Source of the DNA: Palsa-739 sp035532535 | GTDB lineage: Bacteria; Actinomycetota; Thermoleophilia; Gaiellales; Gaiellaceae | Direction: 5' to 3' | DNA: 64,000 nt | Assembly (NCBI GenBank): GCA_035532535.1 | Contig: DATKQT010000023.1 | Span: forward strand, 14,136 to 78,135 | In this document: positions 32,489-41,613 of the stretch, piece by piece | Layout of the letters: each line of letters begins with the position of its first letter | How positions within the stretch are numbered: position 1 is the first letter of the stretch | Translations under genes and position numbers: made by a program | The notes under the pieces: generated by a model | What the model was told of the DNA's origin: nothing | The model's input: only the letters and a program-made list of their open reading frames with translations | The model's database searches: none

Positions 32489-33789
32489 CGCTGCGACACG
32501 GCCGCGACCGGCGCCTTCGGCAGCGGCTGGGGCGGAGGCTTCGAGTCGGTGAGGATCGCCGCCGCAAGAAGCACCGCCATCGCGACCGCGCTCTCGCCGA
32601 TGAGCGTCCGGGCGAGCGTGCCCGTCACGCCGGGGCGCTCGATGCGCGGCACGGCGATGAAGTGATGCGCGGCGCCCCACGTGAGCGCGAGCGAGACGAG
32701 TCCGAGCTTGACGAGGAGCACGTGGCCGTATCCCGTCGTCCAGAGGTCGTGCACGTGCGGGAGCCGCAGGATGCTGAGATACGTCCCTGCAGTGAGCAAC
32801 AGTGCGACGAGCACCGTTGCGAGCCGCGAGAAGCGACGGAACGCGGTCGCGCGGAGCTCCGGGGACGTCGGCCAGACGACGACGGCGAGCTGCACGAGGC
32901 CGCCGACCCACAGCGTCGCGGAGGCGAGGTGCACCCAGTCGGCGAGCTCCGAGAGCCACGAGTGCCCGGCGTCGGCGGCGGAGTGGCCGGAGAGCGAGAG
33001 CCCGGAGATGAAGACGAGCCCGAGTCCAAATGCCACCCACAGGAGCGCGTTCCGGTCGGTCAGCCACGCGAGGTAGATGAGCGCGGCGACGAGCGCGAAC
33101 CCGAGCTCCATGATCACGAACGTCTGCCCGAAGCGCGTCCCGCTCGCGAGCGGCGAAAGATCGCCGTAGAGGAAGCGCGAGAACGGCAGCTGCAAGAAGT
33201 CCTCGCCACGCAGGAGGAAGGAGGTGATGCCGGTCTCGAGGACGGTGACGATCCCGATGCCTGTCACCCAGAAGAATCGCCGCTGTGCGCGCGCCGACAA
33301 CGGCCCGCGAGCGATCAGCAGCCGGAAGCCGATGCCACCGACCGCAAGTGCGAGCCCGACGAAGTAGAGCCAGCGCACGATGTCCTCGGTTCGCGTCGGG
33401 CCTTGCGCGCCGACCGCGTCCGTCACCGGCGGCGCCGCCACGCGGACGCCGAACGTGTACACGCCCGTGACGATGTGCCCGTCGTTCGAGAGCGCCTGCC
33501 AGCGCACCGTGTACGGGCCTTTCGGCAGACGTGGAAGCGACGCGACGATCTCGCGCTTCCCGGGGATCGCGCGCGGCGTTCCGGCGATGTTCTTGCCTTT
33601 CAGCGTGAACACCTGGATCGCCTTCGGCAGCGCGTCGACGCTCTGGTCGAACCGGAGCACGACCTGGCGCGGCGACACTGCAAGCCGCTGTTTGAAGCCG
33701 GGCGACTCCTTCTGAAGCGACGCGTGCGCGAACGCCGACGCGGGCGCCAAAAGCACGAGGAACGCTACGACGAGTAGCGCGCGCTTCAT
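32485..33789 (-). CDS. CopC-CopD fusion, copper transport/resistance protein (YcnJ-like)
   Basis: The 434-aa protein has a signal peptide (MKRALLVVAFLVLLAPASAFA) with the mature N-terminus HASLQKESPG, whose first residue is the copper-binding His of CopC. The CopC domain extends to about residue 120 with SNDGHIVTGVYTFGV (second His). Eight or so membrane helices of CopD follow (WVHLASATLWVGGLVQLAVVVWP; GYGHVLLVKLGLVSLALTWGAAHHF). It brings copper into the cytosol or handles it outside the membrane. It overlaps neighbours on both sides. Confidence 0.9.
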   Translation of the reverse strand: MKRALLVVAFLVLLAPASAFAHASLQKESPGFKQRLAVSPRQVVLRFDQSVDALPKAIQVFTLKGKNIAGTPRAIPGKREIVASLPRLPKGPYTVRWQALSNDGHIVTGVYTFGVRVAAPPVTDAVGAQGPTRTEDIVRWLYFVGLALAVGGIGFRLLIARGPLSARAQRRFFWVTGIGIVTVLETGITSFLLRGEDFLQLPFSRFLYGDLSPLASGTRFGQTFVIMELGFALVAALIYLAWLTDRNALLWVAFGLGLVFISGLSLSGHSAADAGHSWLSELADWVHLASATLWVGGLVQLAVVVWPTSPELRATAFRRFSRLATVLVALLLTAGTYLSILRLPHVHDLWTTGYGHVLLVKLGLVSLALTWGAAHHFIAVPRIERPGVTGTLARTLIGESAVAMAVLLAAAILTDSKPPPQPLPKAPVAAVSQR

Positions 33790-34385
33790 CGGTGAGGCAC
33801 CCCCGCGAACTGCGAGAAGTGGCCGAGGATGGCCGCGGAGTCGCGATCGCAGTACAGCAGCACCGCGACGACGAAGAACGTCATCGCGAACCCGGAGGCG
33901 GCAACGATCGAGCGCGGCCGGATCGCCTGCACGAGCGGGAAAATGGCGGCCACGATCAGTGTCCAGCCGAGTGCGTGGTGGAGGAACGCCGCCCGCGCGA
34001 AGAACCAGCCGTTCTGCTCGTGGACGAGGAACGCCGTCCCGGACACGAGCAACGCCCCCGCCGAGGTGAGCCTCCAGTACTGCGAGTGCAGCTTCCCGCG
34101 CACGACACCGAGCTCGGCACCGCCGCTCACCATGAGCACCTGCGCCCACGACCCGTGCGCGACCATGTGGATCATCGAGTTCGTGTAGAGCGCCATCACC
34201 GGCCACAGGAGCAGGCCGAGGAGGAACATCGTCCCCGGCCAGAGGTAGCGGCGCCACGGCCGCCGTGCCCACACCTCCGGCCCGACGATCGTCTCGGCGA
34301 GGAACAGCAGGCCGAGAACGAGGATGCCGGTGGCGAACATCCAGTGCACCATCTCCGCCTTGGGCTCGATGCCGGCGAGGATCAT
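33786..34385 (-). CDS. polytopic membrane protein of unknown function, His-rich
   Basis: The 199-aa protein has about six hydrophobic segments. Histidines cluster at helix edges: EMVHWMFATG, NSMIHMVAHGSWAQ, KLHSQYW, VHEQNGW, FLHHALGW. That is suggestive of heme or copper contact. No named family is recognised. The ATGA overlap with the copper transporter gene supports a shared role. ATG 34385. Confidence 0.65.
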   Translation of the reverse strand: MILAGIEPKAEMVHWMFATGILVLGLLFLAETIVGPEVWARRPWRRYLWPGTMFLLGLLLWPVMALYTNSMIHMVAHGSWAQVLMVSGGAELGVVRGKLHSQYWRLTSAGALLVSGTAFLVHEQNGWFFARAAFLHHALGWTLIVAAIFPLVQAIRPRSIVAASGFAMTFFVVAVLLYCDRDSAAILGHFSQFAGVPHR

Positions 34386-34675
34386 CGCCCCGCGTCCTCC
34401 ATGTCCTGGACGAGCGGTCGCGCGATGAGCACCCGGAAGAGCACGCCGACGAGCACGATGTACAACGGCGGCTCGACGAAGAGCCACCAGAAGCCCTGGC
34501 CGTGCGGGTTCAGCAGCGTCAGGCGCCACGGCTGAATGAACGCCCATACCACGCCGGCCGCGGCGGTCGCGGGGCCTATCGCGAGCACGATGCGCACGCG
34601 CGCCGACGTAGCCGCGGCCGCGACCCGTTCCTTCTCCCTCTCGCCGTGCAGTTCGTGCGCGATATCCGCGCTCAT
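34382..34675 (-). CDS. small two-helix membrane protein
   Basis: The 97-aa protein has two hydrophobic segments (IVLAIGPATAAAGVVWAFI and LFVEPPLYIVLVGVLFRVLI) separated by a WRLTLLNPHGQGFWW loop. A strong ribosome site (AGAGGAGGA) precedes the ATG at 34675, marking it as the first gene of the seven-gene overlapping set. The function is unknown. The ATGA overlap with the next gene makes it likely to be a partner subunit. Confidence 0.65.
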   Translation of the reverse strand: MSADIAHELHGEREKERVAAAATSARVRIVLAIGPATAAAGVVWAFIQPWRLTLLNPHGQGFWWLFVEPPLYIVLVGVLFRVLIARPLVQDMEDAGR

Positions 34676-34764
34676 GGCAGTCCTCCTCTGTTGAGCTATC
34701 TGCGGTTAAGCGACCACGCCGGATGAACCGTCGCGGCCTCTTACGCCGGCGTCGCGAGCGACGC

Positions 34765-35358
34765 CTAGGCAGACAGAGGAGGCGGCCGCGACTCGAACGC
34801 GAGGCCGAACAACCGCCGCGGGGCGGCAGCGAGATGCGAATCGATCGGTGCGGGCGTGTCGACGACGAGCTTGCGCAGGCACGCGACGGCGTGGGCGGCG
34901 AGCTCTTCGTAGTCGTGCAGCCACAGCTCGACGCTGCGGTGGAGCAGCGCCACGAGAACCGAGAGCACAGCGAATACAGGCAGGGCCGACGTGTGCAGCC
35001 ACGGTCCGAGCCAATGCGTCCTGCCCTCGGCATCCATCTGCGCGAGATAGATCGCAGAGGTGGCGAGGAACGATGCGAGCCAGAGGCGCGCCGAGAGCTC
35101 GACGCGCATGCGCGGCCGCCCCAGCACCGACGCAAAACGGCGCGCCCTCGCGAACCTCCACGCCACGCGCGCGAGCATGAGCGCAACACCGATCTTCACG
35201 CCGGCAAGGAGGAACGGGTAATAGTCGGTGTGCCTGTAGCTCATCGGCCCGACGTGCCTGCCGACGTCGAGGTGGTGCGCGAGGCTACGGCCCAGGAGCT
35301 CCGCGATGAGCGCGAGGAAGACGAGCGCGACCCGGGAGAGCCACCGCTGCCGGTTCAT
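34765..35358 (-). CDS. membrane protein of unknown function
   Basis: The 197-aa protein has four or so predicted membrane helices (ALVFLALIAELLGRSL; FLLAGVKIGVALMLARVAW; LWLASFLATSAIYLAQM; LPVFAVLSVLVALLHRSV). A His-containing loop lies after helix 1: HHLDVGRHVGPMSYRHTDYYP. It is followed by a cytosolic tail of about 45 residues ending RPPPLSA. The ATG at 35358 was chosen; an in-frame GTG at 35385 would overlap the upstream gene. It belongs by strand and content to the copper/membrane cluster. Confidence 0.6.
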   Translation of the reverse strand: MNRQRWLSRVALVFLALIAELLGRSLAHHLDVGRHVGPMSYRHTDYYPFLLAGVKIGVALMLARVAWRFARARRFASVLGRPRMRVELSARLWLASFLATSAIYLAQMDAEGRTHWLGPWLHTSALPVFAVLSVLVALLHRSVELWLHDYEELAAHAVACLRKLVVDTPAPIDSHLAAAPRRLFGLAFESRPPPLSA

Positions 35359-35371
35359 ATCGGAAGTCTGC

Positions 35372-36925
35372 CTATCTCCGCACACATTGTGCGTTGGGTG
35401 TTCCGGTGCGGGTGAGCGTCCCGAAGAACGACTCTTTGCACGACCAGTGGGCGCTCAGAACCGCGACGTGCACGGTTCCATCGTGCTGGATGCCGTTGTG
35501 GGTGCACCCGTCCGTCGCCGAGTGATGCCAGACGGCTTCGTTCGGCTTGCCCGGTATGTGCGCGAACGTGTTGCAGGTCGGGTTGCCCGGAGGCGTCGTC
35601 AGCGACCAGCGGTACGAGACGACGGGCTCGCCGCCCTGCTCGACTCCGATGGTGTAGAAGGTCGCGCGCCGGTTGGGATCGAAGACCGCCTTGACCGGCA
35701 GAAGGTTGGGCTTCGGCCCGACCGCGGGCGCGGCCGTCGTCGTCGGCGGCGCGGTGGCTGTCGTCGTCTCGATGACGACGGGCTTCGGCTTGCTCGAGCC
35801 CCCGCCGGCCAGCGCGATCCCGACGATGACCCCGATCACGATGGCGGCGGCCAGAGCGGCCCAGCGCGTGCGCTTCGACACGCGGCGGACGCGCGGCGCG
35901 GGCGGCGGCCCCGGAAGGACGCCGTCCCAGAGGGCGCCGGTGTCGAGGATGAGCGATGCCTGGGCGGCGGCGACGCCCGCGGCCGGCGCCGGGTCGAGCC
36001 GACCTTCGAGTGCGTGCAGCTTCTGCACGACGCCGAGCGCGCGGCTGACCGCCTGGAGGTTCGGCAGCAGCCGGAACAGGATCCCGCGGATCCGCTCGAT
36101 CTTGTCGAGCTTTTCGTGCACCTCCTGTGTCAGTTCCGTGTGCTCGACCTTGCGGGCCGCCCGCCACTCCTCGGGCGCTTCGTGCGCGTTCTCGTGGACG
36201 GCCCGGAGCGCATCGAGGTCTGCCTGGAGCTTCGCGCGGGCCTCCGCGAGGACGCCGTCGAGCTTCCCCTCCCGCACCGACTTCGCCGCACCGTCGACGT
36301 GCTCGACGGCATCCCGCAGCGACTGGCCGAGCGCCGCAGCGTCGCCGGCGGCGGCAGACTCCGCCCCGGCGCCGAGCTCGGCGGTCGCAGTCAGCACCTG
36401 AGCGAGGTCGCCGCCTGCGGTCTCGAGCAGCGCGCGGCGGTCGTCCGCCCGGATCCACCGAACGAGCGGTTGCATCGCAGCGAGCGCCGCGGCGGGCGCA
36501 GGCCCGACGAGCTGTTCGAGCTGCGCGCGCGCACCGGACGCCGTGACGACCGCTTGGAGCAGCTGTCGGTCGGTTCGCTTCGGCCCGGATGCGAGCAGGT
36601 CGCTCGCGTGGCGGACGAGGCGAGGCGGCACGTCCTCGTTTCCCGCGACGGCCGTGTACAGGTTGACGAGCTCCGGGTCCTCGCCGCCCTGGAGCCTGCG
36701 ACTCACGTCGAGCGCGAGGCGCGCATGCGTTGCCGTTGTCTGCGCGGTGCTCAGGATCTCGGTGACGCCGGCCAGGCTGACGTAGGCGTCGAGCGCGGTG
36801 AGCGCGGCGGCGCACTCGCGCGCGAACGTCCCCAGCTCGCCACGCAGCGTCGCCAGCAGCTCGCGCTGATGGAGGTGCTCCTCCGCGAGCGCATCCGCCC
36901 ACGCCTGCTCGTGGCCCGAACGCAC
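35372..36925 (-). CDS. large single-pass membrane protein of unknown function
   Basis: The 517-aa protein has a long helical, Ala/Glu-rich N-terminal part (residues about 1-345) with possible coiled coil (GVLAEARAKLQADLDALRAVHENAHEAPEEWRAARK). One membrane helix follows (RWAALAAAIVIGVIVGIALAGGG, about 350-372). A Thr/Pro linker (TTTATAPPTTTAAP) leads to an extracellular domain of about 110 residues with six cysteines or fewer (NPTCNTF, DGCTHNG, HWSCKES, NAQCVRR). No family recognised. GTG start 36925, 18 bp after the YjbQ gene, so it is probably in the same transcript. Confidence 0.65.
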   Translation of the reverse strand: MRSGHEQAWADALAEEHLHQRELLATLRGELGTFARECAAALTALDAYVSLAGVTEILSTAQTTATHARLALDVSRRLQGGEDPELVNLYTAVAGNEDVPPRLVRHASDLLASGPKRTDRQLLQAVVTASGARAQLEQLVGPAPAAALAAMQPLVRWIRADDRRALLETAGGDLAQVLTATAELGAGAESAAAGDAAALGQSLRDAVEHVDGAAKSVREGKLDGVLAEARAKLQADLDALRAVHENAHEAPEEWRAARKVEHTELTQEVHEKLDKIERIRGILFRLLPNLQAVSRALGVVQKLHALEGRLDPAPAAGVAAAQASLILDTGALWDGVLPGPPPAPRVRRVSKRTRWAALAAAIVIGVIVGIALAGGGSSKPKPVVIETTTATAPPTTTAAPAVGPKPNLLPVKAVFDPNRRATFYTIGVEQGGEPVVSYRWSLTTPPGNPTCNTFAHIPGKPNEAVWHHSATDGCTHNGIQHDGTVHVAVLSAHWSCKESFFGTLTRTGTPNAQCVRR

Positions 36926-36943
36926 GGAGGTACTTCTACGGCA

Positions 36944-37330
36944 CTAGCCGAGCAAGGTCAATGACCACTCACTGCGATGCTCCGCATCGAGCGAGAAGAG
37001 CATGATCCGCTGGAAGCGGCCGAGACAGAGGGCGCCGTCGGCGAACGGGACCTGCTCGCTCCTCGGCGAGAGCAGCGACGCGACCATCCGCTCACGGTTC
37101 GGGTTGCCGCTTGGGACGATCCGCTCCAGCAGCACCTCGAGGTCCTCGAAGAAGCCGGTCTCCCGTTCTTGCACGCGCACGATCGTGAGCGAGTGCAGCG
37201 GGTGGACATACGCAATGCCGGCGCGGCATTCGGCCTGGGCCACCGACTGCGAGACATCGTTCGTGATGTCCATCACCGAGAGCGTCGGGAGCGCAGCGGC
37301 GATCGAGTATGGGATTTCAACGCTGGTCAT
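36944..37330 (-). CDS. YjbQ family protein (UPF0047)
   Basis: The 128-aa protein starts MTSVEIPYSIAAALPTLSVMDITNDVSQSV, a close match to the family opening. The core FFEDLEVLLERIVP ... NRERMVASLLSPRSEQVPFADGALCLGRFQRIMLFSLD follows the pattern. Some family members have weak thiamine-phosphate synthase activity. The usual HTTAA motif is replaced by HPLHSLT, so catalysis is doubtful. It starts 14 bp after ispH and is likely the end of the hopanoid/isoprenoid transcript. Confidence 0.75.
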   Translation of the reverse strand: MTSVEIPYSIAAALPTLSVMDITNDVSQSVAQAECRAGIAYVHPLHSLTIVRVQERETGFFEDLEVLLERIVPSGNPNRERMVASLLSPRSEQVPFADGALCLGRFQRIMLFSLDAEHRSEWSLTLLG

Positions 37331-37344
37331 GTGACTCAGGGCCG

Positions 37345-38280
37345 TCAGGCCGTCGCCACCTCCCTCGGCAGGCGGAAATGCACGTCCTCGCGCGCGACGG
37401 TGATCTCCTCGAGCGTGTCGTAGCCGCAGGCCGCGAGCTGGTCGGCAGTCGCTCGCACGAGCTCCTCGGGCGTCGACGCGCCGGCGGTGAGGCCGACCGT
37501 CGTGTGCCCGTCGAGGAGATCGGCGTCGAGCGGGCTCTCGCCGTCGACGAGCGTCGCCTCCGCGCCTGCGGACTTCGCCACCTCGACGAGCCGCTGCGCG
37601 TTCGAGCTGTTCTCGGAGCCGATGACGAAGATGCGCGTCGCACCGAGCACGACCATCTCCTTGACCGCGTCCTGCCGGTTCTGCGTCGCGTAACAAATGT
37701 CGTCCGCGTGCGGGCGCCGCAGCGAGCCGCCCACATGGTCAGAGAGCGCATCGACGATCGGCGCGACGTCATCGAGCGAGAGCGTCGTCTGCGTGATCAC
37801 CGCGATGGGCCGGTCGGTCGGGAGCGCGCGCGCCTGCTCGGGCGTCTCGACGACGACGGTCGATTCCGGACGCTCGCCGAGCGTGCCGATCACCTCGACG
37901 TGGTTCGCGTGGCCGACGAGCGCGACGAGATGGCCACTATCGGCGTACGTACGCGCCTCGGCGTGCACTTTGTTCACGAGCGGGCACGTCGCGTCGACGA
38001 CCTTGAGGCCGCGCGCCTCCGCGTTCTCCTTCACCGACGGTGCGACGCCGTGCGCAGACAGCACGCAGACCTCGCCCTCGGGAATCTCCGACTCGTCCTC
38101 GACGAAGACGGCGCCGAGCCGCTCGAGGCGGCGGACGACGTGCTCGTTGTGCACGATCTGGTGGCGAACGTACACCGGCGGCCCGTTCTGCTCGAGCAGC
38201 CGCTCGACGATCTCGATGGCGCGGTCGACGCCGGCGCAGAACGAGCGCGGCGCAGCGAGCAGGACACGCTTGCCGCTCAC
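37345..38280 (-). CDS. ispH: 4-hydroxy-3-methylbut-2-enyl diphosphate reductase (IspH)
   Basis: The 311-aa protein has the three [4Fe-4S] cysteines in RSFCAGVDRAIEI, DATCPLVNKVH and DDICYATQNRQDAV, plus substrate residues in LSAHGVAPSV and GSENSSNAQRL. It makes IPP and DMAPP in the last MEP-pathway step. The GTG start overlaps the hpnG stop (GTGA). Its position at the end of the hopanoid genes suggests that precursor supply is co-regulated with hopanoid output. Confidence 0.96.
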   Translation of the reverse strand: MSGKRVLLAAPRSFCAGVDRAIEIVERLLEQNGPPVYVRHQIVHNEHVVRRLERLGAVFVEDESEIPEGEVCVLSAHGVAPSVKENAEARGLKVVDATCPLVNKVHAEARTYADSGHLVALVGHANHVEVIGTLGERPESTVVVETPEQARALPTDRPIAVITQTTLSLDDVAPIVDALSDHVGGSLRRPHADDICYATQNRQDAVKEMVVLGATRIFVIGSENSSNAQRLVEVAKSAGAEATLVDGESPLDADLLDGHTTVGLTAGASTPEELVRATADQLAACGYDTLEEITVAREDVHFRLPREVATA

Positions 38281-38846
38281 GCGACGTTCCCGAGTGCATT
38301 CAACGCGGTGCGCACGTCGCGCGCGGCCCGGAACGAGTCGCGCGGAGACGTGAGGAACGCGCGCGCGAGGCCGAGCGGAGCGACGCTCCCGTCAGCGCGG
38401 AAGGCATGCACGAGCTGGCCGAGCTGCCGGCCCGGCGTGTCGCTCACGGCGCGGACGCAGCCGGCGAGATGTCCCGCCCGCGCGTAGACGCCGGATTCCA
38501 TGTCCACCGCGTCGGCTCCGGTGCTCGCGCGCAGCCTTGCGCGCTCCGCCGGATCGTCGATGATCGCTGCTGCGCCGAGGATCGTTCCCTCCCGCGCGCC
38601 CCGCACGCCGAGCGGCCGCCCCTCCCAGAGGACGGACCCGGACTCATCGACGACGCGCGTCGCATCGATCACCGTGCCGACGGGCAGGTCGTCACGCAGC
38701 GAGCCGGCGATGCCGAACGAGACGACGTCCTGCTCGGGCACGCCGTGCGCGCACGCCATCCCGACGAGCATCGTCCGTCCCAGCTTCTTCGCCGCCCGGC
38801 GCTCAGCCGGCAAAGCGCAAGCGAAGGTCAGCCGGTCAGCGTCCAC
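38277..38846 (-). CDS. hpnG: hopanoid-associated phosphorylase HpnG (adenosylhopane nucleosidase)
   Basis: The 189-aa protein belongs to the nucleoside phosphorylase fold. SFGIAGSLRDDLPVGTVIDATRVVD and GADAVDMESGVYARAG (catalytic Met-Glu-Ser) are the family sites. HpnG removes adenine from adenosylhopane to give ribosylhopane. It directly follows hpnH. Its start (GTG 38846, VDADRLTFACALPAE) lies 19 bp inside hpnH, since the first strand TFACALPAER must be included. Confidence 0.87.
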   Translation of the reverse strand: MDADRLTFACALPAERRAAKKLGRTMLVGMACAHGVPEQDVVSFGIAGSLRDDLPVGTVIDATRVVDESGSVLWEGRPLGVRGAREGTILGAAAIIDDPAERARLRASTGADAVDMESGVYARAGHLAGCVRAVSDTPGRQLGQLVHAFRADGSVAPLGLARAFLTSPRDSFRAARDVRTALNALGNVA

Positions 38847-39832
38847 GCCATGCTCCGGACGGTCTCCTTGAGGCTCTTCGACGACTCGAACGCGGCCGAC
38901 GGCTCGAAGCCGGAATGGATGCCGCAGTGCTCGCAGCGCGGATCGTTGCCCGGCCCGTACGCGTCCCAGTCCATCCCCTCGAGCAACGCCTCGTACGTCG
39001 GGAAGATGCCGTCGGTGAGGAGGTAGCACGGGCCTTTCCAGCCGTACGGGTTGCGCGTGATCGAGCCCCACGGCGCGCACGAGAGCTTCCGCTCGCCCGT
39101 GAGGAAGTCCTGGTAGATCGGCGTCGCGATCCAGCGATAGCCGTGCTTGCGCACGGCGGCGCGGATAGCGCGGAACTTCACTTCGTGCTCGGACCGCGTC
39201 ATCGTCAGGTTCGGATCGATCTGCGAGTACTGGTACCCGGGCGCGACGAGCATCCCGTCGATGCCGACCTCGTCGGTGAGGTAGCGCATCATCTCGATCA
39301 CGTCGTCCACCTCGGTCTCCTTGAAGATCGTGGTGTTCGTCGTGACGCGGAAGCCGCGGGCGCGCGCCGTCTTGATTGCGTCGACGGCGACGTCCCAGAG
39401 GCCGGGGTAGTCGCACACGTAGTCGTGGATCTCGCGCATGCCATCGAGATGCACGACGAACGTCATGCGGGGCGACGGCTCGAACCAGTCGAGGCACTGC
39501 TCGAGACGGAGCGCATTCGTGCACAGCTCGACCGTCTTGCCCATCGCGATCATCCCGGCAGCGACCTCTTCGATTCCCTTGTACACGAGGGGCTCGCCGC
39601 CGCAGATGGAGACGACGGGGGCCGGGCACTGGAGGCCGGAGTCGAGGCACTCCTCCACCGTCAGCCGCGCGCGATTCGACTCGTACTCGCGGATCTTCCC
39701 GCAGCCGATGCACGCGATGTTGCACGCGAGCGTGGGCTCGAGCATGAGGACGAGCGGATAGCGCTCGCCCTTGCGCTGCTGGGTCGCGACGTACTTGCCG
39801 ATCGAAACGGTGGACTGCAGCGGGAACTTCAT
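38828..39832 (-). CDS. hpnH: hopanoid biosynthesis radical SAM protein HpnH (adenosylhopane synthase)
   Basis: The 334-aa radical SAM enzyme has the cluster motif CNIACIGC (CxxxCxxC) in LEPTLACNIACIGCGKIREY. Further landmarks are SICGGEPLVYKGIEEV, a SAM-contact GGEP motif, and a C-terminal cysteine set CEHCGIHSGFEPSAAF. It joins the 5'-deoxyadenosyl group to diploptene, the first step of C35 hopanoid side chains. The ATG at 39832 overlaps the Shc stop (ATGA). Confidence 0.95.
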   Translation of the reverse strand: MKFPLQSTVSIGKYVATQQRKGERYPLVLMLEPTLACNIACIGCGKIREYESNRARLTVEECLDSGLQCPAPVVSICGGEPLVYKGIEEVAAGMIAMGKTVELCTNALRLEQCLDWFEPSPRMTFVVHLDGMREIHDYVCDYPGLWDVAVDAIKTARARGFRVTTNTTIFKETEVDDVIEMMRYLTDEVGIDGMLVAPGYQYSQIDPNLTMTRSEHEVKFRAIRAAVRKHGYRWIATPIYQDFLTGERKLSCAPWGSITRNPYGWKGPCYLLTDGIFPTYEALLEGMDWDAYGPGNDPRCEHCGIHSGFEPSAAFESSKSLKETVRSMAWTLTG

Positions 39833-41613
39833 GCGGAAAGCCTCTCTCTCAGTCGACCCAGCGCAAGCAATGGGAAGTTGATGCGGTACAGGTGGTAGCG
39901 GATCATGAAGTCGAGCGGAAAGCCGGTGCCGGTGAAGTGCTCCTCGTCCCAATCTCCATCGGGACGCTGAACAGCGCAAAGATAATCTGCCGCCCTCTTC
40001 GCGCTCGTATCCTCAGCGTTTCCTGCGGCCACGTAGCCGAGCAGCGCCCATGCAGTTTGCGAGGGCGTCGTGAACGGCGCACGCCCTCGCCAGGCGGGGT
40101 CTGCGTACGAGCGGATGTCCTCGCCGAAGCCGCCGTTCTCCTGCTGAACGGAGTCGAGCCACACGACGGCGCGGCGCATCGCGGGATGGTCGGAGGGGAT
40201 GCCGCACGCCTCGAGCGCGGGCAGCGCGGCGCCGGTGCCGTACAGGTGGTTGACGCCCCAGCGGCCGAACCAGGAGCCGTCCTGCTCCTGCTGGCCGAGC
40301 AGCCAGGCGAGACCGCGCTCGACGGCAGGCGCATAGCCCTCCGGCCCGAGCACCTCGAGCGCGTGCGCGGTGACGTCGGAGGTCGGCTCGTCCGTGACCT
40401 TGCCGAAGTCGCAGAACGGGATCTTGTAGAGCCACATCGCACTGTTGTCGACGTCGAACGCGCCCCAGCCGCCGTCTCTCGACTGCATGCCGACGACCCA
40501 GTCGAGGCTGCGGCGGACGGCGTCGTCGCCGATGCCGAGCGTGCGCAGCGCGAGCGGGACGACGGCCGCGTCGTCGACATCCGGGTAGTTGTCGTTCTCG
40601 TATTCGAACGCCCAGCCTCCGGGTGCGAGGTCGGGGACGCGGATCGCCCAGTCGCCTTTCACGGTCACCTCTTCGCGCAGGAGGTACGCGCCCGCCTGCA
40701 CGAGCTGCGGGTGATCGGCGGGGACGCCGCATGCGCGCAGCGCGAGCACCGCCAGCGCCGTGTCCCACACCGGCGACTGGCACGCCTCCGGGCGGAGGCG
40801 GTCGCCGTCCTCGACCATGAATCCCTGCCAGCCCTCGACCGCTCTGCGCAGCGTCTCGTCCTCGAGGCCGTGGCCGAGGGCGTGCAGCGCGATGATCCCC
40901 CAGACCCACGGTGGCTGGATCCCGCCCCACGATCCGTCCGCCTCCTGCCGCTCGCGGATCCACTGCTCCGCGCGCGCTTGTGCACGGCGCCGCAGCGGGT
41001 CGCGACGCAGCGGCGCCCGCGTGCCTCCCGGTATGGCGCCGATCGAGCGCAGGTCGACGTCGATCGGCGTCACCGGCCGCAGCGACTGCGCGAGCGCGAG
41101 CGCGACGAACGTCTGGCGCGCCCAGCAAGCGAAGTCGTAGATCGAGAACTTGCCGCCCGGCGGGAGCAGCACGAACTCGGGCGGGATCGGCACGATCCGC
41201 TGCCACGGCCACTGGCCGAGCAACGCGAGGAAGTACTTGGTGAAGAGGCGCGCCTTCGCGATGCCGCCCTCGCGCTGCAGGTACGCGAGCGCCTGCGGCC
41301 CGGGATCGACGGCGCACATGCGCAGCGCGACGTAGGCCTCGAGCGAGGTGGAGAGATCGGGAGGCCCTTCGAACCAGATCGACCACGTGCCGTCGTCGCG
41401 CATCCGCGCCAGCAGCTCGTTCGCGATACGGCGGTCCATGTCGGGCGTTCGGAGGCCGAGCGCGTGGTTCCAGAACAGGTGCTGCGCCGTCATGGTCACG
41501 TTCGACTCGAGCTCGCCGACCCAGATCCCGTCCGGCCGCTGGAGGTCGAGCAGTCGCCGCGTCCCGCGGTCGATTGCCTGGTCGAGGGCGGTCAGCTCCT
41601 GTGTTGCACTCAC
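39829..41613 (-). CDS. shc: squalene-hopene cyclase
   Basis: The 594-aa enzyme has the catalytic acid motif DVDD at residues 345-348 (NYPDVDDAAVVPL) and several QW repeats (GSWFGRWGVNHLYG; QRPDGIWVGELE; QSRDGGWGAFDVDN). It cyclises squalene to hopene and hopanol at the membrane. It is a little shorter than most bacterial Shc (about 630-650) but has no obvious missing block. GTG 41613 overlaps the hpnE stop (GTGA). In the window it is flanked by all enzymes needed to supply and use its substrate and product. Confidence 0.96.
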   Translation of the reverse strand: MSATQELTALDQAIDRGTRRLLDLQRPDGIWVGELESNVTMTAQHLFWNHALGLRTPDMDRRIANELLARMRDDGTWSIWFEGPPDLSTSLEAYVALRMCAVDPGPQALAYLQREGGIAKARLFTKYFLALLGQWPWQRIVPIPPEFVLLPPGGKFSIYDFACWARQTFVALALAQSLRPVTPIDVDLRSIGAIPGGTRAPLRRDPLRRRAQARAEQWIRERQEADGSWGGIQPPWVWGIIALHALGHGLEDETLRRAVEGWQGFMVEDGDRLRPEACQSPVWDTALAVLALRACGVPADHPQLVQAGAYLLREEVTVKGDWAIRVPDLAPGGWAFEYENDNYPDVDDAAVVPLALRTLGIGDDAVRRSLDWVVGMQSRDGGWGAFDVDNSAMWLYKIPFCDFGKVTDEPTSDVTAHALEVLGPEGYAPAVERGLAWLLGQQEQDGSWFGRWGVNHLYGTGAALPALEACGIPSDHPAMRRAVVWLDSVQQENGGFGEDIRSYADPAWRGRAPFTTPSQTAWALLGYVAAGNAEDTSAKRAADYLCAVQRPDGDWDEEHFTGTGFPLDFMIRYHLYRINFPLLALGRLRERLSA

